Assembly: GCF_001298265.1 (NCBI RefSeq) | Contig: NZ_LGSZ01000057.1 | Span: 1-55,239, forward strand | Length of the DNA stretch: 55,239 nt | Direction: 5' to 3' | From: Allobosea vaviloviae | Lineage (GTDB): Bacteria > Pseudomonadota > Alphaproteobacteria > Rhizobiales > Beijerinckiaceae | Shown: positions 55,057-55,239 of the stretch, piece by piece | Numbering within the stretch: position 1 is the stretch's first letter | How the letters are laid out: each line of letters begins with the position of its first letter | Notes under the pieces: generated by a model | Told to the model about the DNA's origin: nothing | Database searches by the model: none | The model's input: the letters and a program-made list of their open reading frames with translations, nothing else | Program-made: the position numbers and the translations under genes

Positions 55057-55239
55057 GGTCGTGTGGACAAACGGGATTCCCAAAACAACTGATGTCTGAT
55101 TCAACGCTGCTCTTTGAGGAGGGCAGCGGTGCTTCGCGGGTTGATGAGCGACGCGGAATGGGCGTTCTTCGCGCCTTTCCTGATCGAGAACCGGACGCAG
55201 GGCGGGCGGCGGCCCCTGGACCATCGGCGGGTGCTCGAC
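55057..55239 (+). mobile_element. IS5-family element, left end (continues beyond window)
   Basis: GGTCGTGTGGACAAACGGG at about 55057 follows the break of the RHS frame and is likely the terminal inverted repeat. Then comes an IS5-type leader and a transposase start at 55129. The right end is outside the window, so the repeat could not be checked. Confidence 0.65.
55129..55239 (+). CDS. IS5-family transposase, N-terminal part
   Basis: GTG start at 55129 preceded by GAGGAGGG. The first 37 residues (LRGLMSDAEWAFFAPFLIEN, then RRPLDHRRVLD) are typical for the DUF4096 start of IS5-family (IS1031/IS427-like) transposases. The gene leaves the window. Confidence 0.85.
   Translation, partial: MLRGLMSDAEWAFFAPFLIENRTQGGRRPLDHRRVLD

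Noticed and set aside
53499..55088. Minus-strand frame opposite the RHS gene
   Set aside because: The plus strand has typical YD repeats and the RHS core; the minus frame has no motif.

Overview
The window is GC-rich, alphaproteobacterial DNA, most likely from a Hyphomicrobiales (Rhizobiales) genome of the Bosea/Methylobacterium kind. This is inferred from the RepB-type ParB proteins, the HWE histidine kinase, the DUF4405/cytochrome P460 pair and the style of the extragenic palindrome near 31.26 kb; no rRNA or other decisive taxonomic marker is present. It looks like accessory DNA: a mosaic of intact operons separated by IS remnants (IS481, IS5, Tn7-like tniB, ISL3, IS110, IS256) and decayed genes.

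Layout. 0-0.7 kb: end of an ATPase with a DUF4143 tail. 1.0-4.8 kb: tightly overlapping operon of a large serine recombinase and two different ParB-family proteins, with no ParA, divergent from a small HTH-like protein. 5.1-13.1 kb: a secreted-enzyme cluster (three alpha/beta hydrolases, a carboxymuconolactone-decarboxylase-like protein, a cupin, a CxxCH cytochrome P460-like protein and a DUF4405 membrane protein), followed by a LysR regulator, a Tat-exported flavodoxin-like protein and an aldo/keto reductase. A matching LysR-type dyad (ATTAG-N5-CTAAT) lies in front of both transcription units, so the LysR protein probably controls both. 13.1-22.2 kb: IS remnants, a diguanylate cyclase, a frameshifted HWE kinase with a CheY-like regulator, small conserved genes, a YnfA fragment beside a DUF1232 gene, an exported amidohydrolase, and a truncated tniB joined to an ISL3 remnant.

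22.2-37.9 kb is the most unusual part: two adjacent NADAR-fold genes, a periplasmic ClpP-like/LprI-like protein, two thioredoxin-fold proteins, a 947-residue caspase-like/transmembrane/Sel1-like/DsbA-like fusion, an M23-like protein lacking one catalytic His, several small membrane or exported proteins, and a 521-residue protein built of Gly/Ala octapeptide-like repeats. Many genes overlap by 4 bp and nearly all are of unknown function. I regard the caspase fusion and its neighbours as the best candidate for an undescribed system.

38.1-53.0 kb: metal resistance. A CusA-CusB-TolC-FixH operon (copper/silver efflux) sits behind a truncated CsoR/RcnR-type repressor whose operator-like dyad survives. 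A reduced mer-type unit follows (MerR, MerT and a GDCCxC protein, without merA or merP). Next come a Spy/CpxP-like protein with a frameshift, a DUF305 metallochaperone-like protein and a second heavy-metal RND pump whose adaptor gene is cut off by an IS256 remnant. 53.0-55.2 kb: the IS256 remnant runs directly into the C-terminal part of an RHS-repeat protein, which is itself interrupted by the start of an IS5-family element at the right edge.
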